This document shows, one piece after another, positions 11,395-23,578 of a DNA stretch of 64,000 nt; position 1 is the stretch's first letter, and each line of letters starts with the position of its first letter. A model generated the notes under the pieces. That model had not been told where the DNA came from. It was given only the letters and a program-made list of their open reading frames with translations, and did not search any database. The stretch is from Malania oleifera (lineage: Eukaryota; Streptophyta; Magnoliopsida; Santalales; Ximeniaceae), in assembly GCF_029873635.1 (NCBI RefSeq), contig NC_080425.1:38133390-38197389 (forward strand), given 5' to 3'. The translations under genes and the position numbers were made by a program.

Positions 11395-13022
11395 GTATGT
11401 TCTATTCCTGCTGTATCTGGAACTGTTTCTTTTGGTTTTTATTCACTTAGTCCATGGATGATGGGATTCCTGTCAAGACATCTACTACATGTATTTTTCT
11501 ACATTGACTAATAGATTTACTTCCCAATCTGAAGCCATATGTAATAATTTTATATTTATTTATTTAACAGAGAATTCTTATAATGAAAGGGGGAAAAAAA
11601 CATTTTGCATGACTACATTTTGTCAATTCATGAGTAAACAACACTTCTAGAAGTCAATATTCTTTCCACTGCCATCCCACTTCCTTGTTCCCTCTCTTCC
11701 TCTGTTCCCCACATTCTTTGTCTTGCATGCATGTATATGTGGATGTGCGCTCTCTGTGATTGCTTTTTCCTTGTCATAATTTATTTAAGCATTATGCATG
11801 TACTGTGCTTTACCTAATTTCTGTCACTTTCCTAACTAGAAAGTACGACAGGATCCTTTTGGTCCAATTGCAACCTTAGTCCGTTTCTTGAAACTTCAAC
11901 TCCATCAGATCTTGGGACAAACCCGGCAATTCATGTACTTTACAGCTGAACATGTCTGGCTACTGGCCACCGTGATTGGTTTGACCTTATCACAGTTGGA
12001 GCCTGCTATTGGACATTTATTTTGCACATTTAATTGCCTCTTAATAAACTGGTATCTTAATTTTGAATCAATTCAGTGAACTGGATGCACCTCTTAATAT
12101 CCTCCTAAAATCTTATTAATGCATCTAAAGATCTAAATTGATAAGACATGACTTCTGCACTTATTGCCCCTCCTAATCATTTGACTGGCTCAGAAATTCA
12201 TGACTTGATTCAGTTATCAGCACTTAACATTTAACATTTAATTTTATCAAATGGTTGGTCCCTTAGGTCCATTGGCATCAAATCAACGAGCTTAGTTAAT
12301 TTTTTTTTTTATAGCTTTCACCATTAGATCATCGTTCGGAGGTTTACTTTTCTCACAGTTCTCGAAGAACATTGGAAAGAGTTTCAGACCTCAGACAAGA
12401 GTAAACATTCCACACGGGTTCTCCATAATTCACATTTTTGCATGAATTTAGATGTTCACAGAATTGGTTTCATAACTTTTATGTAGCTATCTTTGTACAA
12501 AAGCTTTAGAACCCATATTATATATTGTTTCTACCATTTATTTAGATGTTCACAAAGTTTTCTGCCTATGCGCATGTTTGCTTTTCGAATAGCTTCTATT
12601 AAGTTTCGAACATTTGCAAATGTGATATCAGGTTTAGAAATCATATACTATAGTGCCTTCATGCTTTACTTTTCATTGCAGTGACATGGCATGTGAACAA
12701 ATTCTTCGCGCATGTGTTAAGTTTGTCCTTTAAGGATTACAAGCTTTAGCTCTCTTGATAAATTTTGCAACTGAATAATGAATATGATGAGGCATAAAAT
12801 TAATTCCATAACCCAGACAAAATTCCTTAATTAATTTTGTAAATTCATTAATTTGTTTCATAAAATTGTTTTATTTTACTTCAAAAATTATCGATTATGA
12901 TTTTTTGATTCTGTTTCCTCAGATACTTTAAAAATCGTGGGGTTTTTTTCTTCTAATTGGAAGTTTGATATTGCTGTTACAAATTATATTGTCATTAGAA
13001 TTGTATTTTTTTTTTTGGGTAG
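11395..13022. other. PLD intron, 1628 bp, no element recognised
   Basis: AT-rich, with a T-rich tract before the acceptor GGGTAG. No coding, RNA or clear transposon feature was found by eye. Confidence 0.55.
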
Positions 13023-13220
13023 GGTTTGGCTCAAAAATTTAGAAGATTTATGATCTATGTTCATGCCAAAGGGATGATAGTTGATGATGAATACGTGATC
13101 ATGGGATCTGCAAACATTAATCAGAGATCGTTGGATGGTTCAAGGGACACAGAAATTGCAATGGGTGCCTATCAACCAAAGTACACATGGACAGGAAAGA
13201 AGAGTCATCCACATGGCCAG
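13023..13220 (+). CDS. PLDDELTA: Phospholipase D (delta-like), exon 3 of 4, second HKD motif
   Basis: 66 codons in phase 0 lie between the acceptor TTGGGTAG and the donor GTTTAA. The exon carries the C-terminal catalytic signature HAKGMIVD (HxKxxxxD) at about 13062-13085, then the invariant [20 protein letters not shown], ending KKSHPHGQ. In this family the two HKD motifs form one active site, so catalytic competence also needs the N-terminal motif outside the window. All key residues seen here are intact, so the gene looks functional despite its huge introns. Confidence 0.95.
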
Positions 13221-13439
13221 GTTTAAAACTTCAGCTCGTAAATTCTCTTACTACAAATGCTAGAATGATGATTATGAATTATCATGTGCAATTTTTTTTT
13301 TTGCATTGCACTTTTTATCCAATTCTGTTTCTTTTTCCACATCTATCACTTGAAACCATGTATGAAAAATGGCCTAAAACATTTTATTACTGAGTGGACT
13401 AAGTGCATAATTTGATTTGGTATCATAAAAAAAAGACTC

Positions 13440-13447
13440 TTCACAAG
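13440..13447. other. Left 8-bp target-site duplication of hAT MITE
   Basis: TTCACAAG here is matched exactly by TTCACAAG at 14316-14323. Confidence 0.85.
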
Positions 13448-14315
13448 CATGGTTTTAAATAACAGCAGCGACCATTACGTAATGGTTTTTTGGTTACCAA
13501 TACCGTTACATACCACGAAAGAGAAAAATCAGAGTCGTAGCAGCTGTTACGGACTGCAACCGTTATGTAAAGGCTGCTACGCTGTTACGTAACCACTATA
13601 AGATTCTTACACCAAAAATATTATTTTATTTTTTACTTTTTTTTCTCACTTTTTCCCCCTCTTTCATAAATCATCCTCAATATACTATGTGGCAAGAGGG
13701 GGAAAAGATTATAATAAGGATGACAATGATACAAAATTTACTATTTTTTTTAAATACTCACAAGAAATGCATCAATTAACAATTTGAAAATACTAGCTTG
13801 TTAGGAAAATATTTTATTTTTATAATATTAGTAATAATTTGATATTTGTGTTCTATATTTTTCAACTTCAACCTTCTTTCTTTTCTAGTTATTTTATATT
13901 TGTATTATTTTATGTCTTATGTGTCTAATAGATTAATGAAGTGTATAATGTAATTTGTTTTATTAATTAATGTAGCACACATAAGAATTTATAACACAAG
14001 AAAAATGAGAAGTATAAATATGCACACACATGTAATTTTTCTATCAATGTTGGTTTAAAACAAATGTAAACTTCTCGCCTTTACCAAATAGCTTAGTTAG
14101 TTGAACTAAAGGATCTAAAATACACTAAAACACTTTCTAAGAAGAGTTAAAAACTTAAAACATGCTAGTATACTAATATGCACAAGGTTGTGCGTGCTTG
14201 AAAAAAATTCACAGCCACTACATCCGCTTTCGATTATGTAACATCCGCTACTCCTGCTTCCTGTTACACCCGTTACCATACGTTACGTTATGCACTACTG
14301 TGATTTAAAACCACG
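13448..14315. mobile_element. hAT-type MITE, 868 bp
   Basis: The left end CATGGTTTTAAATAAC and the right end GTGATTTAAAACCACG are inverted repeats of each other apart from two or three changes. An exact 8-bp duplication (TTCACAAG) flanks both sides. Subterminal regions are rich in GTTACGTAAC-type words (for example GTTACGTAACCACT and CGTTACGTTATGC). An 8-bp duplication and ends beginning CA/TA are hallmarks of hAT elements. No transposase reading is present, so it is non-autonomous. It lies in the last PLD intron, close to the second-HKD exon. Confidence 0.85.
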
Positions 14316-14639
14316 TTCACAAGTCAAGGCATTGAAGAGAGAACTGATTAAAGCGTGGCGCATTATGCAGATGTTCTTATGCATAAGGTTAAAAACCCTA
14401 AACTCAAGTTCTAGGGGCCTGTTTGGTTTAGTTTTGGATATCATTTTCCCTATCTGAGAACAAGGGACGCAGGAAATACGAAAAAGGGGAAAAAATGGCA
14501 TTTGGTTAGTCATTTTTGGAAACTGAGGATTGTATCCTGGAAACACCTCGATTTTAGGGTTCTATAAATAATGCTTTATATGAATTCAGATACAATATAA
14601 GACTCCCAACCCTTTCATATCCCATCACTCACAGGTTCC

Positions 14640-14945
14640 AACATCACCCATTGTTGCTCATCACTTGCAGCTGCCAATGCTGACCACCATCATTGACCGC
14701 ATTGTCCACTGCTGCCAACCACCACCAACACTTACTGCTTCCTACCGCTGCCATCCACCTCCATGCACCACTGCCTGCCACTGCCAACCACTACCATCCA
14801 CCGCTACTCACAACTGGTAACCGCCACCCACACTGCTCACCAAAGTGGGCCACTGCTGCCCATTGCCACCACCAACCACCATTCACTACTGCTAGCCACC
14901 ACCTCCACCACCAAATGCTGACTGCTGAGTGCTACTTCACTTAAA
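14640..14945. repeat. CCACC/CTGCC-rich low-complexity tract
   Basis: An approximately 300-bp degenerate array of CCACY, CTGCC and CCATC words, strongly strand-asymmetric in C over G. It gives a spurious His/Pro-rich reading on the plus strand. No regular period is visible. Confidence 0.7.
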
Positions 14946-15299
14946 AAAAAAAAGAATAAAAAGTTAGTTTGGATTATTCAAACACCTTCCATATTTTCAT
15001 TTTTAGAAAACTAAACTTGAATGTAATCGTCCAAAAACATTTTTGAATACGAAATATGCGTAACACAAATTTGTTGTTTTCATTTTCAAAAACAAGGATC
15101 CAGATGGAAGTTTTTGGATCCTTTATGAAATGGGGTCATATAATGTCTTGATTCCAACTGAATTCCGATTGATTTCCCTCCGTATAAACAATAAAATCTT
15201 GCAGTGTACTTTCCATTATTAAAATAATACTTCTTTCCTAAAATAAATTGATGAAAATAAAATTATAAATTTAAAAAGTAAAATTAAGATATCTTGAAT

Positions 15300-16740
15300 T
15301 TCATAACTGATGTGTAGGGCCTTCTGTTTAGGAAGAACTCAAACCACCTCAAAGCCAGCTCTGGCATCTAAAGGAACTGCTGTGAATGTAACTCAATAAT
15401 GCAGCGACACTTGTAGAGTTCTCACGATCCTAATAAATCATTTGATACTGCTATTGCCTCCCTAACAATGCATCACAAATATAGCAGTAGAATAAGAAAC
15501 GAATTCCACCAAGCATTAAATCTGCTCAAATGCAAAATAAACATCATCCCTAAATCTATTCTTGTAACAAAATATTTGCACTTGGTGAGTCTGAAATGAT
15601 TGTATCCCAAGCTGACGAACAACATGATAAGGACTTGGATTGATATCAGTTCCAATATCAAGAAAAGCATTCACTGGTGTTGAACTCCCTCATGTGTATC
15701 TACACCAGCATGATGCAGTTGATCCTTGATGGATAAGAGGGTCTTTATCATCTGAGTCCTCCTCACCACTCGTGGGCTCTAGTAGCTTGTTCACATTGTC
15801 CTCCTCTTTGCCTTGGTGATCCTTCTCTACAATATTTAGATGCTTTATCTGAGGAAATTGTTGATATGAATATCCCTTCTTGCCATATTCAAACCATTCC
15901 AACTAGTGCTTACAATCTTCTTTTGAGTCAACTGGTTTAGTTTGAACAGAAGTGGCAATTTTTTGGGCTCAAGACAGTCTACCTACCTTTCCAATTGTCA
16001 TTTATATAAGTGATCTCCTTTTCCACATTCTAGCATGGGAAGCACACTGAATACTGTTCAATGGAGTTGGAATGGTGATAGCGTACCATAATTTGATTCC
16101 ATATCTTATGTCTTCCAATGTAATGGTGAATTTGTTGCTGCACATTTTCCTCAATTGACACCTTGCAACAAGCTTATGAAACTTATGTGCATAAGCCTCT
16201 GCATCTTTTCCATGACGAGTGAGAGAAAATAGTCTGCACTGACCATATCTAGTAAGCAAGAACTTTCAGTCTCTTTGATCCTATTTCATCTGATCACAGG
16301 ACCTCTAATTGATACATACATCACTGTTTTTCTACAAGATACTAACACACCTTGTGAGGCAAGTTTTGGCTGAATTTACCTCATCTTTATTCCCCAATAA
16401 ACAAATTTTTTTCCTACTTGATCTGACCAATCATGAGAATCATCCAATTCAGCCTCCCCATTAAGCTTAGAGTAATCTTTACACCAAAATTAGGCTTAGT
16501 AACATGTGGAGCTGCAATTGACTGTAGAACTCCATGTATCCCTTTTTAGTCATAGACTCCAGTCAAGCTATTACAGTAATCAGTTTGCTATTAATATCTG
16601 CAACGTCCTTGATGTTATATTCTTGGACCATAATGGTGCCAGCTACAAACGAGAAATGAAGGAGAAGAGTGAGAAATAAGATAGAGAGAATAATTGTACA
16701 TTGCAGAGAGGGAGAGAGAAAACAGAGCAAAATTTTTTAT
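15300..16740 (-). pseudogene. Probable Gypsy gag remnant
   Basis: The minus-strand reading at 16002-16259 has RYGQCRLFSLTRHGKDAEAY followed by AHKFHKLVARCQL, which resembles the Gypsy retrotransposon gag domain (R-Y plus EYxxxFxxLxxR style). 15690-15902 gives an acidic linker of the gag-protease region. No zinc knuckle or polymerase was found. Family assignment is by pattern only and may be wrong. Confidence 0.4.
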
Positions 16741-16866
16741 TCAACTCAAATTGTAAACTATTTCATGAAGTACAATTGCTCAACTACACATACACTGTAC
16801 TGGTAACTAGAACACATAATTTCACGATAGCCACCAAATAAATAAAAATAAAAATAGAAAACATAG

Positions 16867-17066
16867 TGTTGTAAAGTTAGATATGGAGGAGAGAATAAGA
16901 GAAGAAGAGAAGGGAAGAGAAGAAGATGAGAAAAGAGAAAGCTGGGCAGCATTTTCCTGGAGTATACATACAGTGTGGTCTGCCCTCTTATATATTATCA
17001 ATAATAATCAAGTCTCAAAGACCTTAGCACAACATAATTACTAAAATAGCATATTGCCTTCTAACA
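16867..17066 (-). repeat. Copia 3' LTR (element orientation), 200 bp
   Basis: On the plus strand it reads TGTTGTAAAGTTAG... to ...CTTCTAACA. The matching LTR is 21218-21416, with moderate divergence. Confidence 0.85.
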
Positions 17067-17640
17067 CTCGTCCTCAATCTAGATCTGTATAAATATCACC
17101 TAACCCCAGCTTGTAACAACCATTAGACAAAGAGGGTTTAGATAAAGACTTTGTAAAAGCATTGCCTAACTGATCCACAAATTTCATAAAGAGAGTCCTC
17201 GCAGCCTTCTTCAACACAGCATCCCTCATAAAATTATAGTCAACTTCTATATACTTTGTCCTCTCATGAAACACTGGATCGCTAGCAATATAAATGGAAT
17301 TTTGATTATAACAAAAAATATCTATTGACTTAACATATCTATTGGCTTCGAAGAATCCAACTCTGACATAAGAGACTTAGCCATATAAGTTCACTCACAG
17401 TATGAGCCATAGCGTGGTATTATGCTTCAGCACTAGATCTTGCTACAGTAGTTTGTTTCTTGCTGTGCTAGGTAACTTGATTAGCTCACACAAATGCACA
17501 ATACCCCGTAGTAGTAGTAGACCTTCGATTATTGACAGATCACTGCTCAAGCTGCATTAGAGTATCCCACAATCCAAATTTCAATTACATTTATAAATCA
17601 AACATCTGCCAGGAGAGCCTTTGAGATACCATAAAAACCT
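17067..17640 (-). pseudogene. Copia RNase H remnant
   Basis: The minus-strand reading gives FHERTKYIEVDYNFMRDAVL followed by DQLGNAFTKSLSKPSL, which is the C-terminal end of Copia RNase H (HIEVDCHFIREKV...LADIFTK). The last residues lie just inside the 3' LTR. Confidence 0.75.
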
Positions 17641-18450
17641 ACCAATAGCATCCCAATGTGGTTGTTCAGATTTTCTATGAACTCACCGCCCCCACTGCAA
17701 AAGATATGTTAGGTCTAGTGGCAGTCAAGTTGATCAACTTACCAACCAACTGCCTATATTGACGTTTGTCTTCAAAATCCGATCTAGCTTCCCTAGACAA
17801 CTTCACAGGATCTGTAAGAGTATTAACTGTTTAGTTCCTAAAAAACCAATCTCATATAGTAAGTCCAACGTATAATTCTTTCTGACTATACAATATGAAT
17901 ACCAAGAAAATAATGTAGAATACCCAAGTCCTTAATTTGAAATTTTTCTTGAGGCCACTAAACATTTACAATCCCATTCTGGTAACTGCCAATGATGATG
18001 ATATCATCAACATAAACTACTAGAAGTACCACTCCTGGCTCCTTTCTGTGCACAAAAACTGAATGATCAAAGTAGCACCGGATAAAGTCAAATGCAAAGA
18101 CTATAACCCTAAAATATTCAAACCAGGTTCAAGGAGACTACTAAGACCATAAATGACCTTATGCAACTTGCATGCTTTACCATCGTCCTTGTGAGCAACA
18201 TACCTAAAAGGCTGCTCCATGATGTCTCTTCCTTCAAATTTCTATACAAGAAAGCATTAGTCACATTCAACTGGTATAAGGGCCAAACAAAATTAATAGT
18301 CAATGAGGTCAATACATGAACAAAATTTAATTGAGAAACAAAAGAGAAGGTCTCAAAATAATCAATACCATATGTTTGGGCGTACCCTTTGGCAACCGAC
18401 TAAGCCTTAAGTCATTCGTTAGAGCCATTAGGAAGATATTTGATGGTGTA
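17640..18450 (-). pseudogene. Copia reverse transcriptase remnant, YVDD kept
   Basis: The complement of ATCATCAACATAAACTAC near 18003 reads VVYVDDI, so the catalytic YVDD is intact. QLNVTNAFLYRNLKEE (18118-18312) is the second RT block. Stops and frame changes elsewhere show that the enzyme is dead. Confidence 0.7.
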
Positions 18451-18939
18451 GACCCAAAGACACCTAACCAACTCCTTACCAAGATGAAGTTCTACCAAGT
18501 CCTATGCCCCTTGAGTGGTCAAGGCACCCATTTCTACATCCACTGCATGCTTTCGCCTAGGGTTACCAAGTGCTTCAACATGTGAGGAAGAGAAAATTGA
18601 GGAAATAGACAAGGTAAAAGAACACTTAGGACTATGAAGGTGAAGAATTGAAACATAATGAGCATTAGGACAAGCAACTAAAGATTGTTAAACAAATGTT
18701 TGAGTACCTTTCTAGTTAGTAATAGGAGAATCCAAGTCACACTGGGATGATCTTCATAACTAGAATTTCAAACAGTAATGGCAAAGACGTGGTTGTAGTG
18801 ATGCCTGTACTTGCTTTCCATCATTCATAAACTTTCAATTTTTTCTTTGGATCAGTAACTGATGGATTTGGAAAAGAAGCAAAAGATTTCTCGAGAAGGA
18901 CAACAGTAGGAAAAGGAGGATCAACATGAGGAGGCACCA

Positions 18940-19900
18940 TAAATCATTGATGGAGTGAATGTAGATTCATCCAAAGAGGACCCAGAACTAAAGAAATAAG
19001 ATGTCCCATAAAAAGAGATGGCATCGCGCTAACATATTTCCTATAAGTGTGGGGACCATAAGATTTATATCCTTTATGAGTTCTTGAGTACCCAACAAAG
19101 ACACATTTAGCAGCATGGGGAGAGAACTTGTCTTGACTAGTATGTGGAGCATGGACAAAACATGTGTCCCCAAAGACATGAGGCACGATAGAAGGCATGG
19201 ATGTTTATGGGTACAGGATGGAGAAGGGAATTTGTGCCTCTAGAACACTTGAGGGCATTCTGTTGAGCAGAAAACAGGCAGTAAGAAGAGCATTGGTCCA
19301 GAATGTTTTGGGAACATGCATATGAAGAAATAGAGACCATGCTATGTAAGTGACTGTCTATTTTTTTGTCAGCTACCCAATTTTGCTAAGGGGTATGTAT
19401 ACATGATTTTTGATGATCCCTTTATCCAAGCAAAAAAGATAGAAATTATTTTGAACAAATTCAAGTGCATTATCAGATAGAAAAATTTGAATTCCAATGC
19501 CAAACTAAGTTTTTATTTCCTAGAAGAATTGAGTAGATACATTAAAAAATGACCTATATTTTAACAAATAAATCCAGTTCATATGCAAAAAATCATCCAT
19601 AAAAGGACAAAAAATGATGATGATCAGTCAAATTCTTGACTTACATAGGCCCTTAATATCTAATGAGGGAAAACAATGATTTACTACGATACTCAACCAA
19701 TAGGACACTCAAAATGAGAAATGAACTTGAATATAGGAAAAAATTGTAGCTTTTGAAGGGATGGATGACCCAAACAATCATGCCATTAATCAAAGAAACG
19801 CCATGAGTAGAAATTGTGGAAGCTATATGACCAGAGTGGGACCCACCATGACTGCCATCGAAATAGTACAGGCCATCCTTCTCAAGCCCTCAACCAATCC
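18940..19900 (-). pseudogene. Copia integrase remnant
   Basis: The reading at 18944-19198 gives VPHVFGDTCFVHAPHTSQDK and HAAKCVFVGYSRTHKGYKSY, the conserved end of Copia integrase. The equivalent in the + strand sister reads RTQKGYRCYDPHTRKKYV. Upstream integrase core blocks are frame-broken. Confidence 0.7.
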
Positions 19901-20159
19901 TCTTTTTCATCCTTAGATCCTAAATAATACAATGAGATGGAAAGAAACCAGTTATCAGACCTAGTTAATTGACTAATTGATAGTAGGTTCAAGTTTAGGC
20001 ACATAACACAGATGAAAGAGGAATAGAAGGAATTGAGAGAATATTTCCTGAATCAGAAACCAGTGTAATTGAACCATTAACAAGGGCAACCTTGAGTGTT
20101 AGCAGGGTTCAAGGACTCAAAACAAATTAGGACTACCTGTCATATAGGAGGAGGCACTA

Positions 20160-20700
20160 GAATCTATAATCCAAGGTGAGGAGGATGAAGAGGCAAGAAA
20201 TTCGGTTCACCTAAATGGACCACGGTAGCATTAGATGAAAAAGGCTTAAGTTTGGAGTTGTTGAACCATGCAAAATAGATTGTTAAACTCCTCCCGAGAT
20301 ACGGTGGATGATGTACTAAACTCCCCTGTGGAGTGGCTAGGCACATTTGAAGTGTCAATAGTAGAATCACCCTTTGCAAGAGACTTATTGGCCCAAGTTG
20401 GTTTCTCAAGGAAATCCTAGTAGTGATCAACAGTATGATTTTCCTTGCCACACTGTATAAATGCAACATTGACACAACAAACTCCTCATCCCTAATACAC
20501 AACAGCTGCCACGACTGCAATCCAAGCCTCTTCTTTGTCCTCCAAAACTTCCCCTACTAGAGTTAGAGGCATTCTCCATGGCTGAATTATAGCAGGAAGG
20601 GGCTAGAGAAGAAGTCACGCTACACAAAATAGCATTAAACAACACTTTCAAGACTTCAAAAAACCAGAACTTACAACACTGCAGACCTTCCAAAATTCAG
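20160..20700 (-). pseudogene. Copia gag/protease-junction remnant
   Basis: A reading with GGQRRGLDCSRGSCCVLGMRS and a disrupted zinc knuckle (CCIYTVWQGKSYC) matches gag of the sister element at 7258-7488 (GGQGQSLDCGHGNSCVIRTR). Downstream, HSTGEF-like text corresponds to the spacer before protease. Confidence 0.6.
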
Positions 20701-21217
20701 AACTTCAAGCGGCATCTATGACTACGAAATTGAGCATACAATATCCTAGGAGTATTTATTTAACCACCAAGAACAGGGCAGTCCACAGCAAAGTACTGCA
20801 GGCATTTAATAAACAATCTGGCAGCAGCTCCATGCATTATAGCTGGCAGCAACTGGAAATGAATGTAGAAAAGAACAGGGAAAAAGTATTTGAACACCAA
20901 CTGAAACCAACCAGAAATAGGTACACTATTACAAGCAATCAGTCACAAACACGAAGCATCAACACAGCACACAAACGTACTGCAACTGATTGCTGCTTGT
21001 GGAACAGAGGAACAGCTGCAGCAGCATACTTGAAATAGAGTATAACTGCCGTCACATGAGTAGATCACCATGTATACACACAGCTAACCAAGGACGCCGC
21101 ACAACCTAACCAAGAGGAAGGATGCCCTTTAAAAACACTCAAAAAAGCCAGAAAATTAGATTTAAGGACTGATTAGGGAGGATGAGAAAAAAAGAAAAAA
21201 CAAAAAACAGAGTACAA

Positions 21218-21416
21218 TGCTATAAAGTTAGGGATGGAGAAGAGAAGAAGAAAAAAGAAAAAAGAATTGGGCGGCAGTTTTCTGGAGTTTTAAGTACAGC
21301 TCCAGTCTGCCCTCTTATATATTATTTATAATAATAAAGCCTTAGAGAAAAAAAATAGGAAAAAATACCCCCATTAACACAACCTAATTACTAAAATGAC
21401 ATATTCTCATCTAACA
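21218..21416 (-). repeat. Copia 5' LTR (element orientation), 199 bp
   Basis: Plus-strand text runs TGCTATAAAGTTAGG... to ...TCTCATCTAACA. It contains CCTCTTATATATTATTTATA, which in element orientation may supply the promoter TATA. Confidence 0.8.
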
Positions 21417-21875
21417 CAGTTTTTGAAATTTAGCACATGAATCCTAATCTCCTAATGCAATGTCTAAAATATGTGTTGAATTGGCAGCCTAAGTGGAGGT
21501 GACAAACCTCAGTCAATATTCCCCTGCTTGAAAAGAACTTGACTCCAAAGTAGCATGTCGGAGGATCTGCAATCACCTTCTGGGATCCCTGTTTGGGCTT
21601 CCACACATTCACATTGCTGGCATGCAAGCAGTCATTGCTGGAGTGCCCGCATTGCTTGCAATAAGTGTGCAATCATGGGTTGCATCTCAGCTACCTTCAT
21701 TTCTCTTCACCGTGATGTTTTTCACATCCAACCATCATGAGATTGTGGATCTTTCATCTTGATACCCCTTGAGGAGTGTTGGGTGGAAAAAGCTGCTGCT
21801 CAGCAATTGAATACAAAATTATAGTGGCAATAGAAACAGAAAAAATAGCTCAAGAATGTAAAGGATTTGAATATA

Positions 21876-22456
21876 CAACAACAACAACAACAAAAAAACC
21901 AAGCCTTAAGTCCCACTAGGTGGGGTCGGCTATATGAATCCTTTTCCGCCAATTGATACGATCATGAATCATTTCTTTTGACAGATTTAGGGATATTAAA
22001 TCCTTACTCACTATCTCCTCCCAAGTTATTTTAGGTCTACTCCTACCCCTTCTATTGCCCTCCACAGTAACTAACTCACTCTTCCTCACTAGCGCACTAT
22101 GTGGCCTATGTTGCAAGTGTCCATACCATTTGAGTCGTCCCTCCCTCATCTTATCTTTTATAGGAGTTACACTTAACTTACCGCGAATACGTTCATTTCT
22201 TAATTTATCTTTCAATGTTATACCACTCATCCATCTAAGCATTCTTATCTTGGCAACTTTTACTTTTTGGATATTCTGTTTCTTCGTCGCTCAACATTCT
22301 TATTCATATAGCATAGCTGGTCTTATAGCTGTTCGATAAAACTTCGCTTTTAATTTTAAGGGTATTCTACGATCACAGAGCACACTTGAAGCACTTTTCC
22401 ATTTTACCCAACCCGCTTTAACCCTATGCATTGCATCATCTTCAATTTCTAATGTA
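21876..22456 (-). mobile_element. RTE-type LINE 3' end with (TTG)n tail
   Basis: The minus strand encodes the RT C-terminus: [29 protein letters not shown], then (frame change) MLRWMSGITLKDKLRNE, LKWYGHLQHRP and RRGRSRPKITWEE. After the stop comes GATTCATATAGCCGACCCC and the tail, which on the minus strand is (TTG)5-6 (plus-strand CAACAACAA at 21877-21892). Short trinucleotide tails instead of poly-A are typical of RTE LINEs. It is 5'-truncated near 22456 and lies antisense in a PLD intron. Confidence 0.85.
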
Positions 22457-22561
22457 AAGGAATTGAAGATGGATAGGATAATTGAGTTTCTAGGGTTTGC
22501 AAACCCCAGTAGAGGACTCAAATTTGAAAAAACAATTTTGAGAAAATGGATTTTTTTTGTT

Positions 22562-22577
22562 GGGGGGGGGGGGGGGG
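22562..22577. repeat. Poly-G homopolymer
   Basis: About 16 G in a row after a T run. It lies in the last PLD intron. Confidence 0.8.
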
Positions 22578-22599
22578 TGGGCTTACAAAATAGTGCTTT

Positions 22600-23570
22600 A
22601 TATAACAAGCTGCAGAAAGCTCTGCAATCTCAGAATAATTATATTTTAAACACAAAAAATGACTAAGAATATGCACTTAATTAAATTCATGTCATAAAAT
22701 TTTAGCAATCATAAATTAAAAAAATCAACACTTAAATAATCCAATTAACCTAAAATATAGAGGTATTATGGTGTCTAAATATTAAAAATATTATGACAAT
22801 AATTATAACTTTCAGTTCATTAATGATTTATTATTTTAAATATAATAATAGTGTAATAATACCATATTATAGGGGCATTATTGTCTAATCCACCAAAATA
22901 GCAAGGTCAATTTGGTTTAAAAAGTGAGATTCTCAGGGAATGAGATTCCCATGAAACTTCCCCATGGAGAGGATGGGAATTGGATGCTCATGGTTTGTAG
23001 GAATTTTTCATTCCCAATAATGTTAATGCCTGGCATGTAAAATTTTTGTACATCAACAAACATGGGAATGAGATGCCATGGGCATCACCATTCCAAGAAT
23101 GTAAAAAGATGCCACAAACCAAAAGCATCCAGCTACACTAATTAAACTGCAACTTTAACATGAACTTTACCGCACCATATTAATGTGAACATTAGTTTAA
23201 ATCACGACAAAAGCATCCAGCTACAGTAACATGAACAGTAATTATTGGCTGTTTGGCCTTTATTTTGGACCTGGATGCTCCTGCATCAAAAACTTGAACA
23301 GGGACGTGTACATTATATCTTCCCTAGGCCCTAATATCATGTGGGAGCTTTGTGCACTGTGTTTTGCATTTCTTTTTTCAATGCTCCTGCATATAAGATA
23401 TTATCTTTGTAGAAGTTTTGGGCTTAGGAATACCTAGCATAATGCCGGATAGACACATGCACATAGAGGCATATCCATTTATTTGAATGGTTTTCCCGAC
23501 CATAATGACTAAGAAACTTTATACCAGGGATAGAACATGGTTAATATCTTATGTTTCAATTGTATAACTG
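22600..23570. other. PLD intron, AT-rich, no element recognised
   Basis: A-rich sequence with short inverted words such as GGGAATGAGATTCCC and CATGGGAATGAG near 22930-23090. It may be part of a decayed MITE, but ends and target duplications could not be found. Confidence 0.4.
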
Positions 23571-23578
23571 CAATCCCG

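Larger units (their letters stand above)
16867..21416 (-). mobile_element. Copia retrotransposon with two 200-bp LTRs, minus strand
   Basis: The LTRs are 16867-17066 (3' LTR in element orientation) and 21218-21416 (5' LTR), 200 and 199 bp. Both read TG...CA, with shared words such as TTACTAAAATRRCATATT, CTCTTATATATTAT and TAAAGTTAG. The polypurine tract is the complement of 17067-17077. Internally, RNase H, RT, integrase and gag traces run from low to high coordinate, as expected on the minus strand. The flanks CATAG and CAGTT do not match, so no target-site duplication is visible. It is the sister family member of 6500-10892, placed antisense in the last PLD intron. Confidence 0.85.

Noticed and set aside
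14693-14944. His/Pro-rich 83-codon reading
   Set aside because: Produced by the CCACC-rich low-complexity tract; no similarity or start context.
14410-15160. Possible second MITE starting GGGGCCTGTTTGGTTTAG
   Set aside because: The left-end word is typical of MITEs, but no matching inverted end or target duplication was found.
16862-21421. Target-site duplication of the minus-strand Copia
   Set aside because: Flanks CATAG and CAGTT do not match, so no duplication is claimed.
22930-23110. Inverted words GGGAATGAGATTCCC / CATGGGAATGAG
   Set aside because: Borders and target duplication not identifiable; may be chance in repetitive intron DNA.
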